Source: Myotis daubentonii (lineage: Eukaryota > Chordata > Mammalia > Chiroptera > Vespertilionidae). From it: 64,000 bases of DNA. Positions within the stretch are counted from its first letter, which is position 1. Each line of letters starts with the position of its first letter. Position numbers and translations under genes: made by a program. Shown here piece after piece: positions 20,440 to 34,065 of the stretch. The notes below the pieces were generated by a model, which was not told the origin of the DNA, ran no database searches, and saw only the letters and a list, made by a program, of their open reading frames with translations. The DNA lies in the NCBI RefSeq assembly GCF_963259705.1, contig NC_081847.1, positions 70,949,754 to 71,013,753 of the forward strand. The letters run 5' to 3'.

Positions 20440-22740
20440 ACTATCCACAATTTAAAAATAGCAAGAGTGAAGGCAAAAGACATTTCTAGACAAAGACTGA
20501 GCAAGTTTACCATTCAGAGACTCAAGAACATTCTCCAACAGAAAGAAACTGAACACAAAATAAGTGAGATTTTAGAATCAATAGTGAGCAAAGAAATTAG
20601 TAATTGTATTGGTAAATTGAAGGAAGTACTGATTAAGTAAAATGCAGCTAATGAGGAGATAAAAACAAATTTGACAATATTTGACAGTAGTACATATTTT
20701 ATAGGAATAACATTGAAGATGAAGAGAAGAATTAAAACTTTATAAGGTTCTTGATTATACAGGACAAACACAGAAATACTGTTTTACTTTAGACAAAATA
20801 TTCATGATGCCTACTGAGATTTTAAAGGTAAAATAACAAAATATACAAATAGGATGAATATATTCCAAACCAGCTAGCATGCTTCTGGGTAGAAAAGGCT
20901 AATTATTAAGAAATGTCAATCCTTCCAAAATTATGGCATAATGTTAATTAAATTTCAATAACAATATTAATGGGGGGTTTTGGAATTAACGGGGAGGGAA
21001 TGGATAAAATTACTTTGAAGTTCATATGGGAATAATAAATATCCAAGAAAAATTAGCCAAGAAGTAGGAAATAAAATTATAAAAAATAAATATTTAGGGG
21101 ATTTTTTATGAGAAAATAAAAATTTATTATAAAAACATTATAATAAAAAGACATGGTATTAACATAAGAACAGGTAAAAAATGTCTGTGAACCAAACTAG
21201 CAATTCCAGAAATAGACACAATAAAGGATGGGATTTCGATGCAAAAGAGAAAAGATGGTTTATTTAGTAAATGATATTGGCTTATCCAGGACAAAGCTTA
21301 ACTGCTACTTCACACTATGTATAAACATAAACTTTAAAGGTATTAAAGGTTCAGAATTAAATTAAAACCATATAAGTATTAGAAGGACATTTAGGAAAAT
21401 ATTTATATAACTTTAAGGTGTAGAAACTACTCTTAAACAAGGTGAAAAATCTAGACACTATGAAGAGAAAAATCAAAAATAGATATTTTACAATAAAAAA
21501 GTTAAAATTTTCTATAAATTTAGTGAAAAAAATTAATGAACATAATAGATTAGGAAAAAAATATTTGCAACACACACAGAATCCTTGATATATAAATATA
21601 TAAACAACTCCTACAACTTGCGAAAACAGCTAACAATTCCCAGGAAAAATGGGGTGAAGGAAGCTCAGAAGAAAGTGAAATGGCCAATTAACATGAAGCA
21701 AGGTTTAATCTCACTAGTAGTAAGGAATATACAAAGTAAAAATCCTTAAGACACCATCCCCTGCCACCCCCATCAGCTTGGTCACAAAATAAAACAATAG
21801 AGATGGAGGGAGGGAAGGAAGGAGGAGGGTGGGAGAGAAGAAGGGAACGAATATCTAATATTGGTAAAGATTTAGGAAACGGCCTGGCCGGTGTTGCTCA
21901 GTGATTGAGGTTCGACCTATGAACCAGGAGGACAATGTTTGATTCTGGTCAGGGCACATGCCTGGCTTATGGGCTTGGTCCCCAGTAGGGGACGTACAAG
22001 AGGCAGCTGATCAATGATTCTCTCTCATCATTGATATTTCTATCTCTCCCTCTACCTTCCTCTCTGAAATCAATAATAATATATTTAAAAAAGAGATTTA
22101 GGGAAATGGAAGTACTACTCATATATTTCTGGGGAGAATGTAAATTAAGACCCCTTTTAAAGTAGGATAGTATTATCTATTAAAATATTAAAACATATAC
22201 CCTTTGATCCAGAAATACTATTTTTGGAAATTTAACCTGTAAAAATAAAAGCACCAGTAGAGGATTTGTATGTGAAGACATTTATTTAATGAAACAATAT
22301 TGTAGTAGGAAAAAAAATAATGGGCAAGAACTTGAATATCTTTCAAAGATGAATGGCTGAATATATTGTAATACCTCCAGATCTATAGCCCTGAATAATT
22401 ACAAGAGTGAGTTGGAGTTATACCTACCTGTAATGTATTAGTTACTGGGACAAATAAATTGCAAAATAATAAAAGTATGATCCCATTCTGACAAACAAAT
22501 ACACACAGACACACCCTATATCCACTTATATAGGAGCTTGAAGAAGGTATGGACTGATAAACACCAGATTGATGACACTGGTTATTTCAAACAATGGAAA
22601 TGGGGACTAGAGGGAGGAGAGAGAATCACTCTTTCTTTATACATCTTCCAGTTGCTTGATTAGTTACAATGAGCACATTCATTACTTTAGGGGAAAATAA
22701 TGAAGAAAATAAAAATAATAAAAAGGAAACATATGAGAGC
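20440..22740 (+). mobile_element. Old L1 (L1M-type) 3' half and 3'UTR
   Basis: This is an AT-rich stretch of about 2.3 kb with LINE-like order: 'tgaaattaaatttcaataac'-like ORF2-end text near 20950, 'tacccatttgatccagaaat'-like text near 22200, and the 'gaatggctgaatatattgta' and 'gttatttcaaacaatggaaa' 3'UTR motifs to about 22680. Many stop codons are present and it is coding-dead. A Ves SINE splits it at 21880-22093. Confidence 0.55.
21880..22093 (+). mobile_element. Ves SINE inside old L1
   Basis: The head GGCCTGGCCGGTGTTGCTCAG is followed by a diverged B-box, a CT-rich segment and AATATATTTAAAAA. The duplication AGATTTAGGAAA at 21868-21879 and AGATTTAGGGAAA at 22094-22106 differ by one base. 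It is older than the copies at 9176 and 61246. Confidence 0.88.
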
Positions 22741-22839
22741 AGAGAAAGAACACTAGTAAACTATGTTATACACTATCCATTTATCTTTTTTTTCTTCTGA
22801 TTTTTTTTTATTTTCAAGAAAAACAATTTTAAATATAAT

Positions 22840-23038
22840 AATGTTACATGCAATAAACCAGTCTCTATGCGGTCTCCACTTTCAGTCCTCAGCTGTCAGG
22901 GTTCTCTCCTGCAAGTTTCCCGCCCGTTGATTATTCAGGAAGTTTTTCTGTATTTTACTAGTAGTTGTAATACCAGTTCGTTCCTAGGAGCGTGTCCGTG
23001 CAGCATCCACTTACTCTGCCGCCATTTTTAATCCTCTC
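22840..23038 (-). mobile_element. L1 5'UTR fragment, antisense
   Basis: Read on the minus strand it begins near AAAAATGGCGGCAGAGTAAG and continues with 'ctcctaggaacgaactggta' and 'gagaaccctgacagctgag'. This resembles bat L1 5'UTR sequence, which starts with a similar ATGGCGGC motif. Assignment is from memory, and the fragment has no ORF. Confidence 0.5.
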
Positions 23039-23197
23039 CCCATTTATCTATACATGGAATAGTTAACTGTACTTATTATCACTTTTTTTTTTTGGTCAAA
23101 ATAGAACAATTAAAAAAAAAAACTCCATGGGGGGCGCGGGGGCCGGGGGGGTGGGGGGAATGTGTACTTTATTTCCTAAGCATTTATGCGTCTTATT

Positions 23198-23365
23198 GCC
23201 CTGGCCAGTAGCTCAGTTGGTTAGCGTGTCATCCCACTACTCCAAGATCGCAGGTTCTATCCCCAGTCAGGGCACATACAAGAATCAACCACTGAATGCA
23301 TAAATAAGTGGAACAATAAAAAAACTGACTTTTCTCTCTCTCTCTCTCAAATCAATAAATACATT
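23198..23365 (+). mobile_element. Ves-related short SINE subfamily
   Basis: The head GCCCTGGCCAGTAGCTCAG and the phrases 'gggcacatacaagaatcaac' and 'cactgaatgcataaataagt' define a shorter subfamily. It is shared with the copies at 32372 and (antisense) 60318. The target duplication is not clear. Confidence 0.8.
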
Positions 23366-23884
23366 AGAAAAGTCTGTGCTTGTATAAAACCAACTTTTTT
23401 TTAATCCAAAGGAAAGCCTAAAACTTTAGCCTTGAAACTGCCCTGTGTAGGCAGTGTGTGGGCTGGTTCTGTGCTGGTGACTGTTTTCAGTGGCTCAGTG
23501 TCCTTGATTGCCTTCCTCCCCCAAACCCAATTAAATACACTCCTGGGAGTGTAAGGTCTGCTGGGAAGCAAAGCCCTGAAAACTGCAGCAACTCTGCTCA
23601 CAGGCTCCATATCAGATGGGTCCTGGAATTTAGAGAAGTGAAATGGATTGTTTTGCAAACCATTTTTGATGGCAGGAGGAAGGAGAGGAAATGGGTTAGC
23701 CCAGTACAAGAAAAAAGAAGAATAGCATTTATAACAAGCTCTTGAAGGAGAGCTAGCTACCTATGCTGAATCTGCCGTTTCAGTTATCTGGAAGGGACAC
23801 TTTGCCTTCCCTGGTAGAATGCTCTGCTTTTAACTTGTTATTTGATGTCATTGGTAATAAATATTTCCTTGAACAAATAAAGAT

Positions 23885-24070
23885 ACCTCACATTTCTAAA
23901 GCACTTCATGACTTACAAAGCATTTTAAGATATTCTACTTGATCTTTACAACGACCCTAGGATCAGATCAGTTTCATTCCCATATACAGGCGAAAATGAG
24001 GCCCAGACAAGTTATGGATCTTTTGGGCACACAGCAGTTCTAACAAAGCTGCAATACAAATTCAGGTCTC
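23885..24070 (-). repeat. MIR SINE remnant, antisense
   Basis: 'aaagcacttcatgacttaca', 'ttctacttgatctttacaac' and 'aaaatgaggcccagacaagt' match the antisense MIR order. Confidence 0.75.
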
Positions 24071-24349
24071 CAAACCCCAAGTCCAGCAGGAAGCTCAAGT
24101 TTGATGTGACAGACAGAAGGAGGAACCACAGGCAAGCCAATGAATACAAACAGGATCTTGGGAGGGACAGATTCTTCCTGCCCCTTATGAAAAACTTCTA
24201 AACTAGGAGTAATAAATACTCCATGCCATGTTAGAGGGAACCTTTGCTTATACACTAGAATACAGCTGCTGCATAAGGGAAGGAAAAGCCCTGGCATCAC
24301 GAGGCCCCCTTCCCAAATCTCTTAACCCTCTCCTAACCGCCCCTTCACC

Positions 24350-24755
24350 CATTGCTACCTTCTCTTTCCCTCTATGTGTTAGCCTCCTTTCAGTTTCCCC
24401 AACATCCCACATGCTTTCCTGCTTTGGACCCTTTCGCATGTGGACCTCTCTGCCTGGATTATTCTTTCCCACTCTATAGCTCCCCTCTTCCCCCACCGCC
24501 CCCGCCTTAGCTCTTGGCATAACTGACTCCTCATTTTGGTTTAAACACCACCTCTTCAAGCCAGCCTGCCCCGACTATACTCTCCTCCTCATCCATCACT
24601 CACACCGTTCATTTCATAACACCGCTGCCTGTCCTTGTGAGCTTCATGTGAGGAAGGACCAGGCCTGTTTTATGTAACACTGTCCACCTATCAACTTGCC
24701 CAGTGCATGGCAGATATTAGATGCTCAACAGATACTGGATAAACATATGAAAATT
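24350..24755 (+). mobile_element. LINE2 3' end remnant
   Basis: 'gtggacctctctgcctggat', 'ttaaacaccacctcttcaag', 'gcctgccccgactatactct' and 'gcccagtgcatggcagata' follow the L2 3' end through to its terminal part. Confidence 0.75.
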
Positions 24756-25395
24756 TATTGAAGAGAGTTGAAGGTTCATCTCAAATGCTATCGTCCCTCT
24801 ACTTTCTCAGGCACAGCACTGTCCCTCTCTTGGGGGAGGGACATCCTATATAATAAAAGCCTAATATGCTAAGTTTCCATCCAACCAAAGCATAATATGC
24901 TAAGGCTGCTCAACCGCTTGCTCTGATGTGCACTGACCACCGGGGGGCAGTCAACCGGTTGACCAGTTGCTATGATGTGCACTGACCACCAGGGGGCAGA
25001 TGCTTTGACCGGTAGGTTAGCTTGCTGCTGGGGTCCAGCTGATGGGGACTGAGCGAGATGGGCCAGACACGCCCTGGGGCCCTCCTGTGGTCCCTCCCCA
25101 GCTGGCCAACCTCCCACATCCCTCCCCAGCCCCTCATCGTGCACTGGTGGGGTCCCTCGGCCTGGCCTGCATCCTCTCACAATCCAGGACTGTGGGGGTC
25201 CAACCCCAGCAGGTCCAGGGGTCCCCAAAGGTGTGGACGGAGTCGGTGAAGAAGGAATGACACGGAGACAGCGTTCAGTTGATCAGCAGCCTAGCCAGGA
25301 TCTCTAGCCAGGATCTCCAGCCAAGTTCAGTGGTTTTGTTTGTTTGTTTGTTTGTTTTTTTGTTTGTTTGTTTTTTTATCATTATATACAAAAAG

Positions 25396-25401
25396 TTTAT
25401 T
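25396..25401 (-). terminator. Polyadenylation signal of the CSTF1 retrocopy
   Basis: AATAAA on the minus strand lies about 17 nt before the A-rich tail. It was copied from the parental mRNA and is intact, so a transcript could end here. Confidence 0.8.
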
Positions 25402-27306
25402 TTAGAAATCTCATATCTTTAAAAAATAACATAGTTTTAAATTCTTATCCTGACTGGGTATTATTCACCATTTGAATGCCAGGGTGGTTGGTACAATTAA
25501 TTATGTGCAGATACCAAGTTCATGAAATACTCATGGCATTTATACCAGTTCAAAACATGAAGGTAATTTTTTAAAGAAAAAAATAACAAAACCCTATGTT
25601 AGAAAGTTCATTTTGGAAACACACAAAAGTATCTTGATCTTGTAAACAGAAGTCCTGAAACTACAGATCCCATGGCTGAGACTATTCCAAAAACTGGGAA
25701 AAGTAGGTATTAGTATCTTAATGCACGAACAGTTAAAGGATCCAGCGGGACTTACATGCAGAGTATAGAGTGGGCATCCCAGGGCGTGTGCCCGAGCAGA
25801 ACAATGCGGAAATGCCTACCTCTCCTTTAGTTTCACAGGTTGGAAGAAAAAGAAAAGCCAGAAAAAGAAGTGGGAAGCCATGTTTGATAATTGTTTTGGT
25901 AGAACTGGTTATCTTTGTTCCTAGTCAACTGGTTTCTTTTAATCTTACAAAAGCAGCACCCTTTGATATCCTAGTTCAAATACCAGGGAATCAGGACATA
26001 ACATAAGTTTACTCACTATGCAGCACAAACTATAGGTCTTTGTAAACCTGAATGAAAAGCTGTGACTTAACTCATTAAGAATGCTTAAAATCATTTTATA
26101 AAGAATTAAAATGATCCTTAAGGATGATGACTAAAGCAGAATTTTTATGCAATCATCATCATATTTTAAAATTCCTGTAACATAAGATAATTACATTACT
26201 CTATTTCATACTTTTTACCTAATGTTCCCAGGTTATATTTTTAGGTGCTCCCACCCAGATCATGAGGTATATGTATTTGGGGATAAATATAAACCAAAGA
26301 TATCTTAGCGAGGGGATTCTTGGTTCTTTAACCCAGTTAGAGCTCAACACTAAGAAATATTGTCACCTTCTAAAAAATTTCAAGGAAAAGAAAACTTGTA
26401 TCTGTCAGTTAATTGCAAATATATTCTGAGAACACAGTTGCCTTGTGTGTCCACAATGAGTAGTTAAGGTTCAGGCTGAAAAATAAGATTTAAAGTTACA
26501 TAAGAACAAAGCCGATCAGTGTTAGCCCTTCATGAAGACAAGCAACACCTGAGGGCACTGGTGGGACCACCTGATTCCGATTAGATGGGATATAATCTCC
26601 AAATCTATGCTTCCCACCAAATGGCGTCATTTGATGGGAAGTGCATCTACTGAAGACGAGCACTGCAGGTATGAAAGGTAATGTAGGAGGTCTGATGAAA
26701 GATGCTCCTGTAATCTTCAGGAAAACTGGCCGTTGATGTTACTGAAGTGAAAATGTGTAACAGTCAAGTTGCAGCTCTTGAGCTTTATTATTAGGATGTC
26801 CTTTCAGAGAACTGATTCTCTAGAGTGATTTAATAGGGCACGAAACTCAATTCTCAAGGTATGCCTACTCATCGGTCAAAATGCATTTGGAAAGGAAAAC
26901 ACGGAGAGGATGTGGAACAGGCACAGAAGATGACAAAAGAGCCCAATGAGAATTCCTCAGGACAGATCCACACGAGATCTGGAAAGCACTTTAATACTCT
27001 ACCCTTCTTCAAAAGATCAAATTCCGAGAAATGGCAAGTCCTGTCTTTACAAAACCGATGAAAATCACTGTAATAATCAATGAGTGCAGAGCCGGGGTCT
27101 GCGTTTCCCACTTTTTCCACCATGATTCCACATCAAGGTAAAAAAGGACTCTTTTGTACAAAATCCAAGAAGGATGTAGAGGTGGCAGCCCGACTGCCAG
27201 AGATGGTACCACGACTTTCTACTGAGGCTGGTGATGGGACCCATGGGAGGGAGGGGCAGGGTCCTCTAGAAAAGAACCCTATTTAAGGCGGGGGGGTGGG
27301 GGGGTT

Positions 27307-28743
<1,437 letters not shown>

Positions 28744-29548
28744 CTATTCCAAAGGTTAGGGCGTTTCTTATCTCCACTCTAGGGAGTAAAGATTATGTAG
28801 CTTAAGGGTGATTGTGCGTAGTTAAAGTGATTAACTACCTGCCTGGCATTTAGTTAAGGGGTTTTATTCCCTCCCTAACTTCAGGGGAAAATCCCTACCT
28901 GGGGAAACAACCTTTCTCAGAGAGGTGACCTTGGTTAAAACACATAGCAACAAGAAGGTGAGCAAACATATTAAGAACAGTATGCCATATATGCCAGGTC
29001 CCTTGAAACATATGCTGTGCAGATGTTTCTTCCCTGCAGCGACTGTGTCAAGCAGCAAGGATGGACCGGCTTCTGGCACAGGACCCTTCGGGGGATGTCG
29101 GAGGGCCAGTTTCAGCTCAATCCTGCAGGCCTCTAGTAATCACATGTGTTCGAGTTATCCTAGACTTCTTTACCTATTGGCCTCTGAGCTACTTATAAGT
29201 CTTACTTACATAGGTATTCCCCAGAGCACCTTGCATAATGCCTAACACAAAGGTGAATGAGTTCATGCATATTCAGGAAAGTACACATGAAGGCTGCAAC
29301 CCCTAACTAACCATAGACACTGGTTCCTCCTACCCAAGGGTCTGAGCACCTAAAAGCGTGAGCACCTTAGAGACAAGCAAACCGACTCTGCCCAGGGAGA
29401 AATTAAAATCAGAACTAAACTTGAGGTACAGTGGTAGTGTGTGGGTGAGAGGAGGGGAGGGAACAGCATGCTAATGGGAGTGTATATAGGTAGAAGCTTT
29501 CTGGTGCCAACTGGAAATTTGTATCAGATCTAAAAAAGTTCATGTCCT

Positions 29549-29779
29549 GCCTTGGCCGGTTTGGCTCAGTGGATAGAGCATCAGCCTGCGGACTCAAGGG
29601 TCCCAGGTTCGATTCTGGTCAAGGGCATGTACCTTGATTGTGGGCACATCGCCGGAGGGAGGTGTGCAGGAGGCAGCTGATCGATGTTTCTCTCTCATTG
29701 ATGTTTCTGGCTCTCTATCCCTCTCCCTTCCTCTCTGTAAAAAAATCAATAAAATATATTTAAAAATAAAAAAAAATTT
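29549..29779 (+). mobile_element. Ves SINE
   Basis: The head GCCTTGGCCGGTTTGGCTCAG, B-box-like GGTTCGATTCTGG, the CT-rich region and AATAAAATATATTT tail are complete. The duplication AAAAAGTTCATGTCCT at 29533-29548 and AAAAAGTTCATGCCCT at 29780-29795 differ by one base. Confidence 0.93.
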
Positions 29780-29824
29780 AAAAAGTTCATGCCCTCTGAC
29801 CTCGCCACACCTCATTAAACAACC

Positions 29825-30050
29825 AGAGAAGAGAGCATTAGCCCACGCCCTGAAGGGTTCAGTTCCCAGGCAAGGGCACGACATAACTGGCAGAGTTGCT
29901 GGGAGGCAACCAGTCAATGTGTCTCTCTCACATCAATGTCTATGTCTCCTCTCACTCTCTCTTTCCCATCACCCCCCCCCACCCCCCACTCCCTTCCACA
30001 TTCTCTGAAAAGCAATGGAAGAAATATCCTCAGGTGAGGATTAACAAAAC
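29825..30050 (+). mobile_element. Older Ves SINE subfamily, diverged head
   Basis: 'gaggcaaccagtcaatgtgt', 'ctctctcacatcaatgtcta', 'aagcaatggaagaaatatcc' and 'tcaggtgaggattaac' define the tail of an older subfamily also seen at 44407, 58172 and, antisense, 49011 and 62792. The tRNA-like head is degraded. The element contains a C-rich run. Confidence 0.65.
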
Positions 30051-32171
30051 AAAATATCAGAGAGGTGAAATCAGTGGGTGACGATTTAGGTGTTTTTCTG
30101 AACTGTCTAGCTTTCCTTCCACGAACATGTTCTAATTCTGTAATCTGAAAAAGCAAACCCACACAATAAATGCTATAAAAAGGAACCAACAGAAAATCCA
30201 GTGGTGATTTTAGACTACAAAATCACCACCCGTTTCCTCGCTAAACTTGGGACTGCAGATTTAGGGTTCTCAGTGTGTGTTTGGGGGGGGTGGGGGACGG
30301 GGGGCGGGGAAAGCATTTTGTGAATACTGCCTTTCTTTGTCTGAAGCCCTGTGGGACAGGAAGGTGCCTGGAGTAAAAGCTGCAACAGGGGCAGCTCTCT
30401 TTTCTCCGTAATGCAATGCTGGCAAAGCTCTGAGAGTCAGGAAATGGAGGGAAAGCTTGGGAGTAACCAACCCAGCTCGAGGCCAGGACCCCCATCCTGC
30501 AATGACTCATTCACCTGCCCGCATTCCCTGACGCAGTAAGAGCCCCACGAGAACAGAGGCTGTCTCCTAATCAGCCCGTTGCCCTCGCCTCGTGCTTAGC
30601 ACTACCTGGCCCTCAGGAGAGTTTATTGAATGTCAGAGACCACATCTATGACGTTCTGAACACAATGGTGAGGTGGTAGATGGGCTCAGGCAGTTTAGGG
30701 TAATAATAGCCCTGGCGGGGAAGGAAGATGGTGGATGAGGAGGAAATAAGCCAGATGGTGAGGATGTGAGCGACACAGGCAGAATGTACCAGTCAACCTG
30801 TAGAGCTGCCCTTCCCCTGAACCCAAAGGTGGTAACTAAAAGCGGGAGAGGAGAGCAAAAGGAGATTGGCTGGTGTGTTTTTTGAAAGAGCCAACAGAAG
30901 GCAAGGGCAGGAAATTTAAATCCCTAGACGAGTGAGCTTCTGCGGCCACCCTTCTTGGGCCCCCTGAGAGCTTTGTTACTTCCGATCTTGGAAGATTAAA
31001 GGGACTCCTTTCCAATAAAGTTAGGAATGCTGGCTTCCTCCAGTAAGAGCGGAGGCACTTACGTGTGCAACTGGGAATCATTCCGCATCCCAGCTGACTG
31101 CAGCTTCCAAAGAAGCCTCTCCCCGAAGGAGCAGACACTCCAAGGCTCCCTAAGACGTGTGCGACTTCCAGGAGGCAGTGAGCTCAGCTTTGAGTCATGA
31201 TTGGTGACTTGTTTCCAAGAACTTTGGATTTTCCATGTCTGTCTCCACTTAGGAATCACCTCTGGCTCCTCGTCAAAACAGCAGAATGAATTGGGCAGCA
31301 TGGCCTCTGTCACACTCCGAAAGTAACACCTGCCACCAGCTTCTTCCTTAAGAGGCTGGGCCAGGTCGCCTGGTCCTAGGACAGCACCCACTTCTGCGCT
31401 TGGCTCAGCACCTGACTGGGTGACAGGAAGCAGTGCTGAGGCTCGGTTTGAAAGGCCAAAGTGGCAGCTCCAGGGCTCATCACAGGGGGTTTCAACAACG
31501 CTGAGGTCGAAGATGACTTCAAATTCCTCAGACAAATGCCATCCTCTGACAGAGGGGACAGGTGCCTGTATACACTGGCTAACACGACCTCTGGAAACCA
31601 TAGAGCAGCTAATCCTGAGCCCGTATCTGTGTAGCAATTAAGTTCATACCAGCTCTATCCTATTTCATCCTCAGGGTACCCTTTGAGACAGGTATATGGT
31701 GACCCCGACTTTACAGAAGAGAAGCAGGCTCTGTGAGGGGAGGTAGTCTGTTTAAGAGGTCTCAGTGAGGAGAGGGTGAGGGTAGAGCTCTTACTGCCAC
31801 CCTCGCCAGTTTCTCCTTGAACCCTAAGTTGTCTAAAGTGACAGGAACGGTGCACACCAACCAATCCAGGGGTGTAAAAGGCGATTGCCCATGGGGGCCA
31901 AGGGACAGGCTGGAGACCAGAGAGTGCAATAGACGGGGCAGGGAACGGCACAGGAGGTAATAAATGAGAGAACACACCCACCTAAGACATTCAAATTCAA
32001 ATAAAAATAAAAACCCAAACCACTCTGACTTCTGACTCTGCTTCACGCTTCATTTCATGATGGAGAAGCTGAGATTCAGAAGGTGATACAGGAAAGCCAG
32101 CGCAGTGCAGTGGGAATTCAGGCCTCAGGGAGGGCCAGCTCTCCTGGGAAATGCAGCTGTTTATTACCTGT
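30051..32171. other. PKIG intron, no firm feature
   Basis: The stretch includes a G-rich patch at about 30281-30310, an L2-end-like patch at about 30560-30640 and an antisense MIR-like patch at about 31655-31735. A minus-strand open frame of 192 codons (31059-31637) has no recognisable domain or splice context. Confidence 0.45.
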
Positions 32172-32174
32172 TCG

Positions 32175-32285
32175 CTGTTAGCTGAGAGACCCGGGCAAGT
32201 GACTTCACCTCTGTGACTCTTCTATGTGTAAAATGAAAATAACCTCTGCTTCACATCATTGCTGTGAAGACGGAAAGGAATTGAA
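32175..32285 (+). repeat. MIR SINE remnant
   Basis: 'gcaagtgacttcacctctgt', 'taaaatgaaaataacctctg' and 'cattgctgtgaagacggaaa' follow the MIR core. Confidence 0.65.
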
Positions 32286-32288
32286 ACA

Positions 32289-32602
32289 CAGGGTGGGGCA
32301 AAGTAGGTTTACAGTTGTTAATATGTGAAACACAGAGCTTATTCTTGTGTTATTATTTATTAATTATTGTAGCCCTGGCCAGGCAGCTCAGTTGGTGAGA
32401 GCATCCTTCCAATACCCCAAGGTTTCAGGTTCAATCCTAGATCAGGGCACATACAATAATCAACCACTGAATGCGTGTGAATATGTGGAACCACAAATAG
32501 ATGTTTCTCTCCCTCTCTCTCACCCTTTCTCTTTCTAATAAAAAAGATTGTATTATTTTCCACATGAATAACTGTAAACCTACTTTTGCTTCACCCTGTT
32601 TG
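32289..32602 (+). mobile_element. Mariner-like MITE carrying an inserted SINE
   Basis: Inverted ends CAGGGTGGGGCAAAGTAGG and TACTTTTGCTTCACCCTG, each extended by GTTTACAG or its complement, flank a short noncoding body. It is split at 32371 by a Ves-related SINE. A second copy of the family is at 39533-39651. The TA duplication is no longer recognisable. Confidence 0.75.
32372..32546 (+). mobile_element. Ves-related short SINE inside mariner-like element
   Basis: It starts GCCCTGGCCAGGCAGCTCAG and contains 'gggcacatacaataatcaac' and 'cactgaatgcgtgtgaatat'. It ends in CT-rich sequence and AATAAAAAAG. A short duplication, ATTGTA, flanks it. Confidence 0.85.
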
Positions 32603-32718
32603 CAAGATGCCCAGCCCTGTGTGTGACATGTATTTCAGGGAGATATAAAAGCCAAGCAAGAACTTGGGACATAATAGTCTCTTCCACAACGTACCTCCTC
32701 TCCTGAGATGCCCTAGAC

Positions 32719-32938
32719 CAGCTGTGGGCAAACTACGGCCCGCGGGCCGGATCCGGCCAGTTTGAAATGAATAAAAATAAAAAAAAAATAAAAAAAGACC
32801 GTACCCTTTTATGTAATGATGTTTACTTTGAATTTATATTAGTTCACACAAACACTCCATCCATGCTTTTGTTCCGGCCCTCTGGTCCAGTTTAAGAACC
32901 CATTGTGGCCCTCGAGTCAAAAAGTTTGCCCACCCCTG
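32719..32938 (-). mobile_element. Nonautonomous hAT element (220 bp), inverted relative to 17009
   Basis: The ends CAGCTGTGGGCAAACTACGG and AAAGTTTGCCCACCCCTG, and the body, are the reverse complement of the element at 17009-17221. The 8-bp duplication CCCTAGAC at 32711-32718 and 32939-32946 is perfect. Confidence 0.92.
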
Positions 32939-33265
32939 CCCTAGACGTACTGTGGGGCAGGTGGACTATCTGAGGATGGGCACACTGACGACAGTGCTGA
33001 CAGCACAGAACGAGAAACTAAAGCCACCTCATCCGGAAGGCCTGGAGCGCGGGGTGTGAGGCATCCCACCACACTTCCACTCCCCCACGCGAGGCAGGAA
33101 CCACAAGGACCACGTGGGCACTTACTTCCAGAGTACTATCTCCTCATCACCTCCTTCGGAGGAGAGGTTACTTTATAAATTATCCAAAGGCTCGAGATCC
33201 CGGGGGGCTGCCCATGCTCTGGGGAGTTCCATGGCAGCAACAGTCCACTTTCAAGGGCTGAGGAG

Positions 33266-34065
33266 TGCCGGGAGCCGGTCCATCCTTGCTGTTTCAAGGG
33301 ACCTGGCATATATGGCATACAGTTCTTAATATGTTTGCTCACCTTCTTGGCGCTGTGTTTTAACCAAGGTCACCTCTCCGAGAAAGGTTGAATCCCCAGG
33401 TAGGGATTTTCCCCTGAAGTTAGGGAGGAAATAAAACCCCTCAACTAAGTGCCAGGCGGGTAATTAATCACTTTAAACTACGAACAATCATGCTTAAGCT
33501 ACATAATCTTTACTCCCTGGAATGGAGATAAGAAACACCCTAACCTTTGTAATAGAGATTGATAGGATTGAATCAACTGGTATAAATATAGATGTAACAA
33601 GACAGCAAGACACAGAACTCAGAACACAGAACTTAGAACACAGGGCTTGGAAGACAGGACCAAGAGAGACAGAGCCTAGGCACAGAACCTACACAGAACG
33701 TTCTCTAGGGACAGAAGAACTTCGCTGGCAAGAGCATGCCGGAGGATCCTGGACAGGGACTGGCCTCGGAGCCTGGAGGCGGAGCCTGGCGAGAGAGCAT
33801 GGCAGGGGATTCTGGACTGAACCTGACTGCGGAGATTGGCAGGAGAGCCTGACTAGAACCTGGTGACTGGACCTGCCTGGAGAACCTGGACAGAACCTGG
33901 CTGGAGATCCTAAGCAGAACCTCTCTGGAGATCGAGACCAGAACTTGGCTGGAGATCCTGGCTAGGCTGCTGATTAACTGAACGCTATCTCCATGTCATT
34001 CCTTCTTCGCCGACTCCGTCCACACCTTTGGGGACCCCTGGACCCGCTGGGGCTGGACCCCGGCA
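33266..34065 (+). mobile_element. Class II ERV 5' LTR (800 bp)
   Basis: It begins TGCCGGGAGCCGGTCCATCC and ends CTGGACCCCGGCA, with TG/CA termini. The TATA box GGTATAAATA is at about 33578. The R-U5 side is rich in repeated 'gagatcctggc' and 'agaacctggc' units. A 6-bp flank, GAGGAG, precedes it, and GAGGGG follows the 3' LTR at 35623-35628, a likely 6-bp duplication with one change. Confidence 0.9.

Noticed and set aside
31059..31637. 192-codon minus-strand open frame in the PKIG intron
   Set aside because: No recognisable domain, no start context, splice sites or poly(A) signal, and no similarity that I know; the length is within reach of chance in GC-rich sequence.
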